Of a DNA stretch of 38,711 nucleotides, positions 8,828 through 17,087 are shown piece after piece. The translations under genes and the position numbers were made by a program. A model generated the notes under the pieces. That model made no database searches. It saw only the letters and a list, made by a program, of their open reading frames with translations, and was not told the DNA's origin. The stretch spans positions 1-38,711 of the forward strand of contig NZ_JAAVUQ010000055.1 of NCBI RefSeq assembly GCF_018449515.1, in the 5' to 3' direction. Position 1 is the stretch's first letter; each line of letters opens with the position of its first letter. The stretch comes from Caballeronia sp. dw_19. GTDB lineage: Bacteria; Pseudomonadota; Gammaproteobacteria; Burkholderiales; Burkholderiaceae.

Positions 8828-9192
8828 TGTTTTTGAAAGCGTACAAAAAGGGCGTGATGCAGGATGGCCGCGCGCAGAACGTCCTCTCCGGGCGGTCAAA
8901 GCGGGCAGGGCCGATCAGGCGCGCGGCGCCAAACATCAGTCGATAACGTCAACACTAGCATTGCCACACGCTGCGCAACCGCCAAAGTCAGGGTATTCCT
9001 CTGGCGAAAAAAGACAGTGATCCAGCACACACGAGGGCCGATATCGACTACGAGATGGCGCACGGCACAGGGCGCACCACGTTACCTTTGCGGAAACCCT
9101 GGGCAAATATCGCTAATGCAAAGTCACGTCTCTCGGGAAATCCATTTGCCACGCTCCAACTACAAAAAGTCGATCCGACGCGAGGAATGTCT
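8828..9192. other. Divergent intergenic region between glycosyltransferase and flippase genes
   Basis: This 365-base spacer should hold promoters for both directions. An in-frame ATG for the flippase lies at 9055, but the sequence between it and 9187 encodes a non-hydrophobic leader unlike flippases. No RNA gene or strong hairpin was seen. Confidence 0.45.
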
Positions 9193-10440
9193 GTGAGAGC
9201 AGTTCGCTTACCGTTTTCAACCGCGAGCGTGCGTTTCGATCAGGACGCCGCCATCTGGGTCCTGCTGCAACAAATCGTGGTGCGCGGCTTCGTCGCGGTC
9301 AAGTTCCTGGCGATCGGCCGGATTCTCGGGCCCGCCGCAATCGGCAGCGTCAGCGTCGCGTTGCTGGCGGTGGCTATTGCCGAATCGCTCAGCGATACAG
9401 GTCTCGCGCAAGCAGTGGTGCAAGGCCGCGAAACGCCCAACCGCTCGCAACTCGGCGCCGTGTGGACCACGCTGGCGTCGCGTGGCGGATTGATTGCGCT
9501 GCTGATTGTCTGCGCCGCGCCGTTGATGGACCAGCAGTTTCATCTTGGCGGCTCGCTGCTGCTGCTGCAACTCGCGGCGCTGTTGCCGCTGATCCGGGGC
9601 GTGGCGTCGCCGGCGTATTACATCGTCACGCGCGAGCGCGGATTCATGCGCATCGCGGGCGTGGAGATGTCGTCGGCGTTCCTCGATTGCGCGATCGGCC
9701 TGGCCTTCGCGCTTGGCGGGGCAGGCGCTTATTCGGTGCTGCTCGGCATGGTGGCGGGAGAGTCATTGAAGACGGTCCTGACCTGGACCACCATGTCGCC
9801 GCGTCCGCCGCTGCGGCTGTCGTGGAAGGGGATTGGCCATTACGTGAATTTCAGCCGCTGGATCTGGGCGGGCAGCGTGGTGAACCTGCTGCTGAATCAG
9901 TTCGACAAGGTGATCGTGGCAAAGCTGCTCGGACCGGCTCAACTGGGCGCGTACCAGATGTCCTCGAAGCTCGCCCAGATGCTGCTTGCCGACGCCGCCA
10001 TCGCGATGTCGCAATACCTGTTTCCGACGTTCTCCGCGCATCACCGCAAGGATGCGGATTTCGCTGCGCGGCTGTTCCGTCGTTATCTTGCGCTGATCGC
10101 CGGCGGACTCGCGGTGCTGGTGATCATCTTGCGCCTCGCCGCCGAACCGCTGTTTCAGATCGTGCTGGGAACCGCGTGGCTGCCCGCCGTGCCGCTGTTC
10201 AGGATCTTCGTGGTCAACATGGCTATCGGTGCAATGATCGCCGTGCTGGTATCGTATTTGCGTGCGGTGGGCTTGCCGAAGGTCGCCACGCACGCGTCCA
10301 TCATCCAGGCCGTGGTGCTGCTGGTCACGGTGCCGGTCGCCACCCATTTGTGGGGCGTCACGGGCATTGCCTGGGCGATGACGGTCGGCCTTGGTGCAGC
10401 CGCCGGCTGGATGCTGTTCCGAATTGCCAGGGAGGCGTGA
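9193..10440 (+). CDS. Wzx-like polysaccharide flippase (MOP superfamily)
   Basis: This 415-residue polytopic protein of the oligosaccharide flippase family would move lipid-linked repeat units across the inner membrane. It shows about twelve hydrophobic segments, starting with ILLQQIVVRGFVAVKFLAIG-type sequence (near residues 20-40 here) and the GPAAIGSVSVALLAVAIAES helix. The mid-protein FSRWIWAGSVVNLLLNQFDK is typical of the lipopolysaccharide-exporter subgroup. GAGGA at 9182-9186 is six bases before a GTG at 9193 but only touches the ATG at 9187, so the GTG start is preferred. The stop codon overlaps the next gene's ATG by one base (TGATG), which implies translational coupling. Confidence 0.85.
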   Translation: MRAVRLPFSTASVRFDQDAAIWVLLQQIVVRGFVAVKFLAIGRILGPAAIGSVSVALLAVAIAESLSDTGLAQAVVQGRETPNRSQLGAVWTTLASRGGLIALLIVCAAPLMDQQFHLGGSLLLLQLAALLPLIRGVASPAYYIVTRERGFMRIAGVEMSSAFLDCAIGLAFALGGAGAYSVLLGMVAGESLKTVLTWTTMSPRPPLRLSWKGIGHYVNFSRWIWAGSVVNLLLNQFDKVIVAKLLGPAQLGAYQMSSKLAQMLLADAAIAMSQYLFPTFSAHHRKDADFAARLFRRYLALIAGGLAVLVIILRLAAEPLFQIVLGTAWLPAVPLFRIFVVNMAIGAMIAVLVSYLRAVGLPKVATHASIIQAVVLLVTVPVATHLWGVTGIAWAMTVGLGAAAGWMLFRIAREA

Positions 10441-11519
10441 TGCGCATCCTTCATCTTGTTCTTGCCCCGCGCCTTTCAGGGGCGGAAGTGCTGGCCAAGG
10501 ATCTCGCGATTCATCAGCAGAGAAGCGGCGAAGTTGTCGGCATGACGTCGCTGCGGCCGCAACATGACGACTTCCTCACGCTGCGCCAGGAACTCGATGC
10601 CAACGGCGTGGAGTGCATGTTTCCCCGCGGGTTCCATGGCACGTTCGGCAAGCTGTGGCATTTGTACCAGGCAGTTCACCACTATCGCCCGGACGTGGTG
10701 TTTGCCCACGCGACCATTCCCGCTTTCTATGCGCGCGCACTGCCACTATCAGCGCCCGTGGTGTACGTGATGCATTCCGCGACCAACGACTTCGAGCGCA
10801 GTCTGTTCCGGCGCATCGAGCGGGTGTTGTCGCGGCGGGCGCGGGCGGTGATCGGGGTATCGCCGGCGAATCTCGACGACTATGTGGCCGCCGTTGGCGA
10901 GCATCCGTCGATGCAGCTCATTCCAAACGGCGTGGACATGGCGCGCTTCTCACCCGGGTTGAATGCCGATCTTGCCAATGACCATGCGCAGATTGTGCAG
11001 ATCGGGCGTTATACGTCGGTGAAGAACCAGTTGCAGACGGTGCATGCGTTCAAGGAGGTTGCGCAGCAGGTGCCGCTTGCGCGATTGCTGCTGGTCGGCG
11101 TGGTCGAGGATCCAGCGTATTTCACGGCGGTGAAGGATCTCGTGGCGAAGCTTCGGCTCGAGCAGCGGGTCACGGTGGAAGGGCCGCGTTCGGACATCTC
11201 TGACATTCTTTTCAAGGCCAGCGTGTTCGCGATGCCGTCGCGCTTCGAAGGCCATAGCATCGCGTTCCTGGAAGCGCTGGCGTCGGGCGTGCCGATTGTC
11301 GCCAGCGACATCCGGCCGTTCAGCTTCGCGGCGGATTTTCCGGCTGTGCATCTGCTGGACCCGGAGGACACTTCGACCTATGCACGCGCGCTGGTGACCG
11401 CGTTGGGCGAAGGGCGGGCGCAGCGGCCGCTAGGCGGCCTTACGCTGGCCGATACCGCCGAGCGTTATCTGGAAGTCGCGCGGCAGGTCACGGGCGGCAT
11501 GGCAGGTGCGCCGGCTTGA
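10440..11519 (+). CDS. Glycosyltransferase family 4
   Basis: This is a 359-residue GT4 sugar transferase. The N-terminal domain starts MRILHLVLAPRLSGAEVLAK with the usual glycine-containing loop, and IPNGVDMARFSP marks the inter-domain region. The donor domain has IGRYTSVKNQ and the EX7E motif in FEGHSIAFLEALASGVPIV. Translation is coupled to the flippase by the TGATG overlap, so the two products very likely serve the same polymer. No separate Shine-Dalgarno is needed or evident. A strong hairpin terminator follows 40 bases downstream. Donor and linkage are unknown. Confidence 0.9.
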   Translation: MRILHLVLAPRLSGAEVLAKDLAIHQQRSGEVVGMTSLRPQHDDFLTLRQELDANGVECMFPRGFHGTFGKLWHLYQAVHHYRPDVVFAHATIPAFYARALPLSAPVVYVMHSATNDFERSLFRRIERVLSRRARAVIGVSPANLDDYVAAVGEHPSMQLIPNGVDMARFSPGLNADLANDHAQIVQIGRYTSVKNQLQTVHAFKEVAQQVPLARLLLVGVVEDPAYFTAVKDLVAKLRLEQRVTVEGPRSDISDILFKASVFAMPSRFEGHSIAFLEALASGVPIVASDIRPFSFAADFPAVHLLDPEDTSTYARALVTALGEGRAQRPLGGLTLADTAERYLEVARQVTGGMAGAPA

Positions 11520-11562
11520 ATTGAAGGCGTGAGGGTTGGTGCAGATTCGAGCGTGGTAACGA

Positions 11563-11598
11563 AAAACGCCGGCTGTTCAAGCCGGCGTTTTGGTTTTT
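11563..11598. terminator. Bidirectional rho-independent terminator
   Basis: AAAACGCCGGC and GCCGGCGTTTT form an 11-bp stem around a 7-base loop, followed by GGTTTTT on the plus strand. The A-run on the 5' side provides a U-tract for the minus strand. It sits between the convergent glycosyltransferase gene and the small MFS-partner gene, so it probably ends both transcripts. Confidence 0.88.
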
Positions 11599-11618
11599 CA
11601 GACGTTGAAGCTTCAGCG

Positions 11619-11765
11619 TCAATGAAACAGCTTGGTCGCCTGGACCAGGGTGTTGATCACGCCCCATGCAAGCGGCACGATTGCATAGATCCAGAACACG
11701 CCGAGCAGCAGCTTGTTGGACGGCTGCGCGTCCAGTTCGGCGTTCAGGTTGGTATGGGTGTTCAT
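11619..11765 (-). CDS. MFS transporter small subunit (48-residue membrane protein)
   Basis: This short gene encodes 48 residues with one hydrophobic segment (about 19-42), containing LLLGVFWIYAIVPLAWGVIN and ending TLVQATKLFH. Tiny proteins with the PLAWGV-x-x-T signature are known next to oxalate/formate-family MFS genes and are annotated in databases as an MFS transporter small subunit; that recognition is from memory. GGAGA five bases before the ATG supports translation. It lies 33 bases downstream of the OFA-type carrier gene on the same strand, so the two form an operon. A role as an accessory or stabilising subunit of the carrier is inference. Confidence 0.8.
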   Translation of the reverse strand: MNTHTNLNAELDAQPSNKLLLGVFWIYAIVPLAWGVINTLVQATKLFH

Positions 11766-11798
11766 CGCATTCTCCGCGCTAGAGTAGGTTCAGTGGAT

Positions 11799-13196
11799 TC
11801 AGTCTGCCGCGAGTGCGGACGCGCTCATGTGATGTTTCTCGTGCACGCGCTTCACCAGCAAGTTGCAGATAAAGCCGATCACCAGTAGTCCCGCCATGAT
11901 GTGCAACGTCGTGGTGTAAGCCTCCGCCTTGACCACGCCATGCGCCACTTCATACGCGCGAATGTAGTTCACCAGCACAGGGCCGGCGATACCGGCCGCC
12001 GCCCACGCGGTCAGCAGGCGTCCATGAATGCCGCCCACGAATTTCGTGCCGAACATATCGGCGAGATAGGCCGGTACGGTCGCGAAGCCACCACCGTACA
12101 TGGACAGGATCACGCAATACGAGAGCACGAAGAGCGCAACGTTGCCGCTCTGCGCAAATTGCGGCACCAGCAGATACAACACCGCGCCGAGCGCGAAGAA
12201 CACGAAGTAGGTGTTCTTGCGTCCGATCCAGTCCGACGCCGATGCCCACACGAAACGCCCGCCCATGTTGAAGAGCGAAAGCAGGCCGACGAAACCGGCC
12301 GCGGCAGCCGCCGTGATCGATGCCTTGAAGCTCTCCTGGATCATCACCGACGCTTGGCCCAACACGCCGATCCCGGCCGTCACGTTGAGGAACAGCACCA
12401 GCCAGATCAGGTAGAACTGCGGCGTTTTCAACGCCTGGTCGATATGCACGTGATTGCGCGTGATCATCTTGTTGCCGTTGGTCACCGGCGGCGTCCAGCC
12501 CGCTGGCGTCCAGTTCGCACGCGGGACGCGGATGGCGAGCGCACCGATCGACATCGAGATGAAATAGACGATGCCCAGCACCACGAAGGTCTCGGTCACG
12601 CCGTTGCTGGTCGCGCTCTTGAAGTGGTTCATCAGCGCCACCGAAGCAGGCGCCGCGATCATCGCACCGCCGCCGAAACCCATGATCGCCATGCCGGTCG
12701 CCATGCCGCGCCGGTCAGGAAACCAGCGGATCAGCGTGGACACCGGCGAGACATAACCTAGCCCGAGCCCAATCCCGCCAATCACGCCGTAGCCGAGGTA
12801 CACCAGCACGATCTGATGCAAATGGATGCCGAGCGCCGCTACCAGGAAACCACCGCCGAAGCAGCAGGCTGCCGTGAACATGGTGCGCCGCGGCCCGACC
12901 TTCTCCAGCCATTTGCCTGCGAATGCCGCCGACAACCCGAGAAACACGATAGCCAGCGAAAAGATCCAGCCGAGCGTGGTCAGCGACCAGTCGTCCGGGG
13001 CCGATTCCGTGATCCCGATCACCCGCGTAAGCGGCGCGTTGAAAACGGAAAACGCGTAAGCCTGGCCTATGCACAGATGCACCGCTAACGCGGCGGGCGG
13101 GACCATCCAGCGCGAAAATCCAGGTTTTGCGATGGTTGCTTCTTTAGAAAAAAATCCGGGTGAACCGGTAATCGGGCTGCCGGTATGCGAGCTCAT
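11799..13196 (-). CDS. OFA-family MFS transporter (oxalate/formate antiporter-like)
   Basis: This 465-residue, 12-helix major-facilitator protein belongs to the oxalate:formate antiporter (OFA) family. Supporting sequence includes QAYAFSVFNAPLTRVIGITE in the first helix region, GGIGLGLGYVSPVSTLIRWF, the FPDRRGMATGMAIMGFGGGA block, and GRFVWASASDWIGRKNTYFV as the mid-protein MFS loop. GGAGA seven bases upstream of the ATG fixes the start. The transported substrate is a small carboxylate by family; oxalate, formate or another monocarboxylate cannot be told apart. It forms an operon with the 48-residue partner and interrupts two polysaccharide loci without an evident metabolic link to them. Confidence 0.9.
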   Translation of the reverse strand: MSSHTGSPITGSPGFFSKEATIAKPGFSRWMVPPAALAVHLCIGQAYAFSVFNAPLTRVIGITESAPDDWSLTTLGWIFSLAIVFLGLSAAFAGKWLEKVGPRRTMFTAACCFGGGFLVAALGIHLHQIVLVYLGYGVIGGIGLGLGYVSPVSTLIRWFPDRRGMATGMAIMGFGGGAMIAAPASVALMNHFKSATSNGVTETFVVLGIVYFISMSIGALAIRVPRANWTPAGWTPPVTNGNKMITRNHVHIDQALKTPQFYLIWLVLFLNVTAGIGVLGQASVMIQESFKASITAAAAAGFVGLLSLFNMGGRFVWASASDWIGRKNTYFVFFALGAVLYLLVPQFAQSGNVALFVLSYCVILSMYGGGFATVPAYLADMFGTKFVGGIHGRLLTAWAAAGIAGPVLVNYIRAYEVAHGVVKAEAYTTTLHIMAGLLVIGFICNLLVKRVHEKHHMSASALAAD

Positions 13197-13991
13197 TCTG
13201 GGTCTCCAATCTGGTTTATTTGCGCTGTTTATCGTTTGCTTTTTTATAGACGAGCTTCAATAGCCTCTTGGCAGCGCTGCCGGGAAGCTGCTCAATCGTC
13301 GTAGCGTGGTTTGTACGAGCAAGGGGGTAAAGCGGAGAAGAATATATGATGTTCTCTTTCATAATGTTAACTCACCGATACCTCTCTAGCACGATAGTTA
13401 AGGGATCGGATAGTTGCAATAGGATATGTTCAGACATAAGCAATTGTACCGATAGGACAATCCTTGCTCCGACCCCTCTCGACCCTTCTGAATGAGTAAA
13501 AACAGGAGTTTTCAATAGTCTTCAGGTAATCATGGGTAATAACTTCTATAGCATTGACTTTCCGGCGAGATAAACCGGACCCGCCCAATGCAATTGATTA
13601 ATTCGCGTTTTCCCGAAGAATCCCGCTTAATATGGTTTGCATGAAAGACGGCTCGAGCTGGTGGAAAAATGCAGTAAAGCGGCAGGATCGAAGTACGCAG
13701 ACGGGATGGCGTGCACCGGCAGCCAGACGATTTCAGCAAGCCTTTGCGACGCGGCTTTCGTCGCCTAACCTGTACGAACATCCGCGTGTCGGACCGGGAT
13801 CTGATCACTTTCCTCGCCGTTTCATACGATCAAATCGGTGCTTGAAGAAAACATCAAGACGTCGCATGAAGGGCGCAGGATTCGCATGGCGGAGGCGCGG
13901 CAAACCTTCGCTAAACCCCACGCGTTGCGCCCATGCCGAAGGTGACAGACGGCGGACGTAGCGCGTTATCTCACCTTAAGGAGCACGTTCG
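13197..13991. other. Divergent intergenic region (about 0.8 kb), partly AT-rich
   Basis: The part nearest the MFS gene (roughly 13,200-13,560) is visibly AT-richer than its surroundings and should carry that gene's promoter. A short inverted pair TATGA/TCATA lies at 13,345-13,363. Open frames on both strands between 13,530 and 13,960 lack ribosome sites and recognisable products. I see no RNA gene here. Confidence 0.45.
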
Positions 13992-14813
13992 ATGAGCACG
14001 ATCAAGACGAAGGACGGCACGGAAATTTTCTACAAGGACTGGGGTACCGGCAAGACAGTGGCGTTCTCGCATGGGTGGCCGCTGGATGCGGACGCGTGGG
14101 ACGCGCAGATGTTGTTCCTGGTCCAGAAGGGCTACCGGGTCATCGCGCACGACCGGCGGGGACATGGGCGTTCCGGCCAGCCGGGACAAGGCAACGACAT
14201 GGACACCTACGCCGATGACCTGGCCGCGGTGCTCGACGCATTGGACGTGAAGGACGCCATGCTGGTCGGCCATTCCACGGGCGGTGGAGAGGTCGCGCGT
14301 TATATCGGGCGTCATGGGACCGGGCGGGTATCGAAGGCCGTGTTGATTGGGGCCGTGCCGCCGTTGATGTTGAAGACGGAAGCGAACCCGGGTGGCTTGC
14401 CAAAGGATGTATTCGATGGAATCCGCGCAGGCGTGGTGGGCGACCGCTCGCAGTTCTACAAGGATCTGGCGGTACCGTTCTTTGGCTACAACCGCGATAA
14501 CGCCAAGAAATCGCAGGGCGTGATCGACACGTTCTGGGCGCAGGGAATGTTGGGCGGGATACTGGGGCACTACTTGTGTATCAAGGAATTTTCGGAGGTC
14601 GACTACACGGAAGACCTGAAGAAGTTCGATGTCCCGACCTTGATCCTGCACGGTGATGACGACCAGATCGTGCCTATCGATGCAGCGGGAAAACACTCGG
14701 CGAAGATCGTCAAGAACGCGACGCTCAAAGTGTATCCGGGCGGCGCGCACGGCATGTGCGTGGTCGAGGCCGACAAGGTGAACGCAGACTTGCTCGAGTT
14801 TGTATCGAGCTAA
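13992..14813 (+). CDS. Alpha/beta hydrolase, non-haem chloroperoxidase/arylesterase type
   Basis: This 273-residue soluble alpha/beta-hydrolase matches the cofactor-free chloroperoxidase/esterase group in length and motifs. The oxyanion region is SHGWPLDADAWDAQM. The nucleophile elbow GHSTGGGE holds S95, the acid is probably D224 in HGDDDQIVP, and H253 lies in GGAHGM, so the catalytic triad is intact. Proteins of this group hydrolyse esters and can make peracids that halogenate; the physiological substrate is usually unknown. AAGGAG eight bases before the ATG gives a strong start. There is no signal peptide. The gene appears monocistronic, facing the terminator of the priming-transferase operon. 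Confidence 0.9.
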   Translation: MSTIKTKDGTEIFYKDWGTGKTVAFSHGWPLDADAWDAQMLFLVQKGYRVIAHDRRGHGRSGQPGQGNDMDTYADDLAAVLDALDVKDAMLVGHSTGGGEVARYIGRHGTGRVSKAVLIGAVPPLMLKTEANPGGLPKDVFDGIRAGVVGDRSQFYKDLAVPFFGYNRDNAKKSQGVIDTFWAQGMLGGILGHYLCIKEFSEVDYTEDLKKFDVPTLILHGDDDQIVPIDAAGKHSAKIVKNATLKVYPGGAHGMCVVEADKVNADLLEFVSS

Positions 14814-14848
14814 AAAAGAAACGCGCCGGCCATGAAACTGCCGGCGCG
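14812..14848 (-). terminator. Rho-independent terminator of the minus-strand glycan operon
   Basis: CGCGCCGGC (14,822-14,830) and GCCGGCGCG (14,840-14,848) form a 9-bp stem with a 9-base loop. On the minus strand it is followed by GTTTCTTTTTTA, a good U-tract. It lies just downstream of the priming-transferase stop codon and overlaps the stop codon of the convergent hydrolase gene. Confidence 0.85.
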
Positions 14849-14855
14849 GGAACCG

Positions 14856-15965
14856 CTACTTCTTCACCGAATGAGCCCGCCGGAACACCATCCATCGCGG
14901 CGATTTAAACCTGACGATGCTGACGTACAGCCAGACGTAGGTGATCGCAAACACCACGACGAAGCAGAATAGATGCAGCGTATGCCGCCAGAACAGCGTG
15001 GCGGGAATCACGGCAACCAGACACAGCAGCCACAGATACGGCGAAGTCAGCGAATTACGCCGCGTGAGTTCGCGCGCGTTCTGCGCACCGACGGCCCAGC
15101 GCATGAGGCGCTTATAAACCAGCATATGCAGATGCACGCCATCGGGAATTCCGGGAGAGATCCCGCGAATAAATTTCTTCCGATAGATCGAGAAACACGT
15201 CTCGAAGATCGGATACATGAACAGCAGCACCGGGAACCACGCGGAGACATCGCGATTGCGCATCACGAGCAGGATGGACAGCTCGGCGAGCATGAAGCCG
15301 ATGAAATAAGCGCCGCCATCGCCGAGAAAGATCAGCCCGGCGGGGAAATTCCAGATGAAAAAGCCCATCACCGCGCCCATCATGATCAGCGACGCAGACA
15401 ACACCACCGGGTCGTGAACCTGGAACGCCACGTACGCGAGCGACGCAAACATCATGAACGCGACCATGGACGCGAGCCCATTGAAGCCGTCGATGATATT
15501 GATCGCGTTAGCCAACGCCGCTACAGCAACTACGGTCACTAGACACGAGATGACCCCGTAGGTCAGCAGGAAGTCCAGTGGCGGAACGCTGATACGCGTG
15601 ACCGCAATCCCCAGCAAGAAGTACGCAAGCGCTGCCGCGGCCATCGTGCAAACGAGGCGTACAACCGGCGTGACCCGCTTGGTCAGGTCCTCGACGAGTC
15701 CGGAAACAAACGCCGGCATCCCGCAAGCAACAATGGCGAGGATTCCGCTCGATACGACCGGATAGGTCCATCGAAGCTGCACGGCCGAGGCGGTGAGCCC
15801 GACCAAAATTCCGACCCCGCCGATGCGAGGCACGGACCGCGCGTGGAACTTCTGCACGCCGGCAAAATCGCTATCGCCGGAAAGGCCTTCGTGCAAATGC
15901 GCAAACCGCACGATCAGCAGCGTGATGAATAGCGAAACGAGAAAACCGAGCGCAAAGCTGAGCAT
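14856..15965 (-). CDS. Undecaprenyl-phosphate sugar-1-phosphate transferase (WecA/WbpL-like, MraY family)
   Basis: This 369-residue polytopic membrane enzyme belongs to the polyprenyl-phosphate N-acetylhexosamine-1-phosphate transferase family. It starts O-antigen synthesis by transferring a HexNAc-1-P to undecaprenyl phosphate. Family motifs are visible: VPRIGGVGILVG near the N-terminus, NAINIIDGFNGLASM with the catalytic-region Asp, FLGDGGAYFIGFM, and the cytoplasmic HLHM in GIPDGVHLHMLVYKR. The length fits WbpL-type enzymes. It is last in the minus-strand operon that includes galE, with a 64-base gap after galE. Which sugar is used (GlcNAc, GalNAc, QuiNAc or FucNAc) is not determinable. 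Confidence 0.88.
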   Translation of the reverse strand: MLSFALGFLVSLFITLLIVRFAHLHEGLSGDSDFAGVQKFHARSVPRIGGVGILVGLTASAVQLRWTYPVVSSGILAIVACGMPAFVSGLVEDLTKRVTPVVRLVCTMAAAALAYFLLGIAVTRISVPPLDFLLTYGVISCLVTVVAVAALANAINIIDGFNGLASMVAFMMFASLAYVAFQVHDPVVLSASLIMMGAVMGFFIWNFPAGLIFLGDGGAYFIGFMLAELSILLVMRNRDVSAWFPVLLFMYPIFETCFSIYRKKFIRGISPGIPDGVHLHMLVYKRLMRWAVGAQNARELTRRNSLTSPYLWLLCLVAVIPATLFWRHTLHLFCFVVVFAITYVWLYVSIVRFKSPRWMVFRRAHSVKK

Positions 15966-16029
15966 GAAAAATGACCACTAAAAAGAACGCGTCAGGCCGG
16001 GCCGCGTGGGCGTTGCCTGAACCAGAACG

Positions 16030-17064
16030 TCAGGCAAAACCCCGTGGATTTTGCGACTGCCAGCGCCAGTGATCGGCGCACATCCGCTCGATGCCGTGTT
16101 CCGCTTGCCAGCCGAGCAGCTTCGCAGCGGCGGCCGGGTCGGCGAAGCATTCGGCTATATCGCCCGGACGGCGGGCGACGAGTTCATAGGGCACGGGCTT
16201 GCCCGACGCCGTTTCGAACGCCTTCACCACGTCCAGCACGCTATACCCCTGGCCCGTGCCGAGATTCACGACAAAGCTGCTGTCGAGCGACTCCAGGGCA
16301 TCGAGCGCCTTGATGTGACCACGCGCCAGGTCGACCACATGAATGTAATCGCGCACGCCGGTGCCGTCATGGGTCGCGTAGTCGCTGCCGAAAATGCGCA
16401 GGCGTTCCAGCTTGCCTACGGCCACTTGCGCCACATACGGCATCAGGTTGTTCGGCACACCCGCCGGATCTTCGCCGATCAAGCCGCTTTCATGCGCGCC
16501 GACCGGATTGAAGTAACGCAACGTCGCGATGCGCCACGCCGGATCCGAGATTTCCAGATCGCGCAAAACCTGCTCGGCGATCAGCTTCGATTGCCCGTAG
16601 GGGTTCGTTGCCGACAGCGGAAACGACTCGTCGATAGGCACGCTTTTCGGCACGCCATATACCGTGGCCGACGAGCTGAAGACGATCTTCTTCACATCGC
16701 GCGTGCGCATGGTGTCGAGCAGCACGAGCAGGCTGTCCATGTTGTTGCGGTAATACTCGATCGGTTTCGCCACCGATTCGCCCACTGATTTCAACGCGGC
16801 GAAATGAATCGCGCCAGTGATGGCGTGTTCATCGAAAATGCGGGCGAGGGTGGTTTCATCGCGGACATCGGCTTCGTAGAATGCCAGCTTTTTGCCCGTA
16901 ATCTGCTCGACGCGTTTCAGCGATTGTGCATTGCTGTTCACGAGGTTATCGATCACGACAACCTCGTAACCAACGTTCAGCAATTCGACGCAAGTATGCG
17001 AGCCGATAAAACCGGCGCCGCCCGTAACAAGGATCGTGCCCTTCGCGCTTGTGTGACCAGTCAT
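16030..17064 (-). CDS. galE: UDP-glucose 4-epimerase
   Basis: This 344-residue extended short-chain dehydrogenase interconverts UDP-Glc and UDP-Gal, and possibly the N-acetyl forms. The NAD-binding TGGAGFIGSHT lies at 14-24, with a VVVIDNLVNSN strand. SSSATVYGVPK (130-140) carries the catalytic Ser/Thr, and Y156-x3-K160 lies in NPYGQSKL. GDIAECFADPAAA is typical of GalE C-termini. GGGAG about nine bases before the ATG supports the start. It lies between a GT4 gene and the priming-transferase gene in one operon, so it likely supplies galactose or GalNAc donors for this O-antigen. A hairpin overlaps its stop codon (16,015-16,035). Confidence 0.93.
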   Translation of the reverse strand: MTGHTSAKGTILVTGGAGFIGSHTCVELLNVGYEVVVIDNLVNSNAQSLKRVEQITGKKLAFYEADVRDETTLARIFDEHAITGAIHFAALKSVGESVAKPIEYYRNNMDSLLVLLDTMRTRDVKKIVFSSSATVYGVPKSVPIDESFPLSATNPYGQSKLIAEQVLRDLEISDPAWRIATLRYFNPVGAHESGLIGEDPAGVPNNLMPYVAQVAVGKLERLRIFGSDYATHDGTGVRDYIHVVDLARGHIKALDALESLDSSFVVNLGTGQGYSVLDVVKAFETASGKPVPYELVARRPGDIAECFADPAAAAKLLGWQAEHGIERMCADHWRWQSQNPRGFA

Positions 17065-17087
17065 GAATAACGCTCCCGGAGGGTGAT

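Noticed and set aside
9462..10439. Long frame upstream of the GT4 start at 10,440
   Set aside because: It is the +1 shadow of the flippase gene. The real start is marked by the TGATG overlap and the family N-terminus.
13632..13961. Plus-strand 109-codon frame upstream of the alpha/beta hydrolase
   Set aside because: It has no Shine-Dalgarno, a basic low-information product and no recognisable domain.
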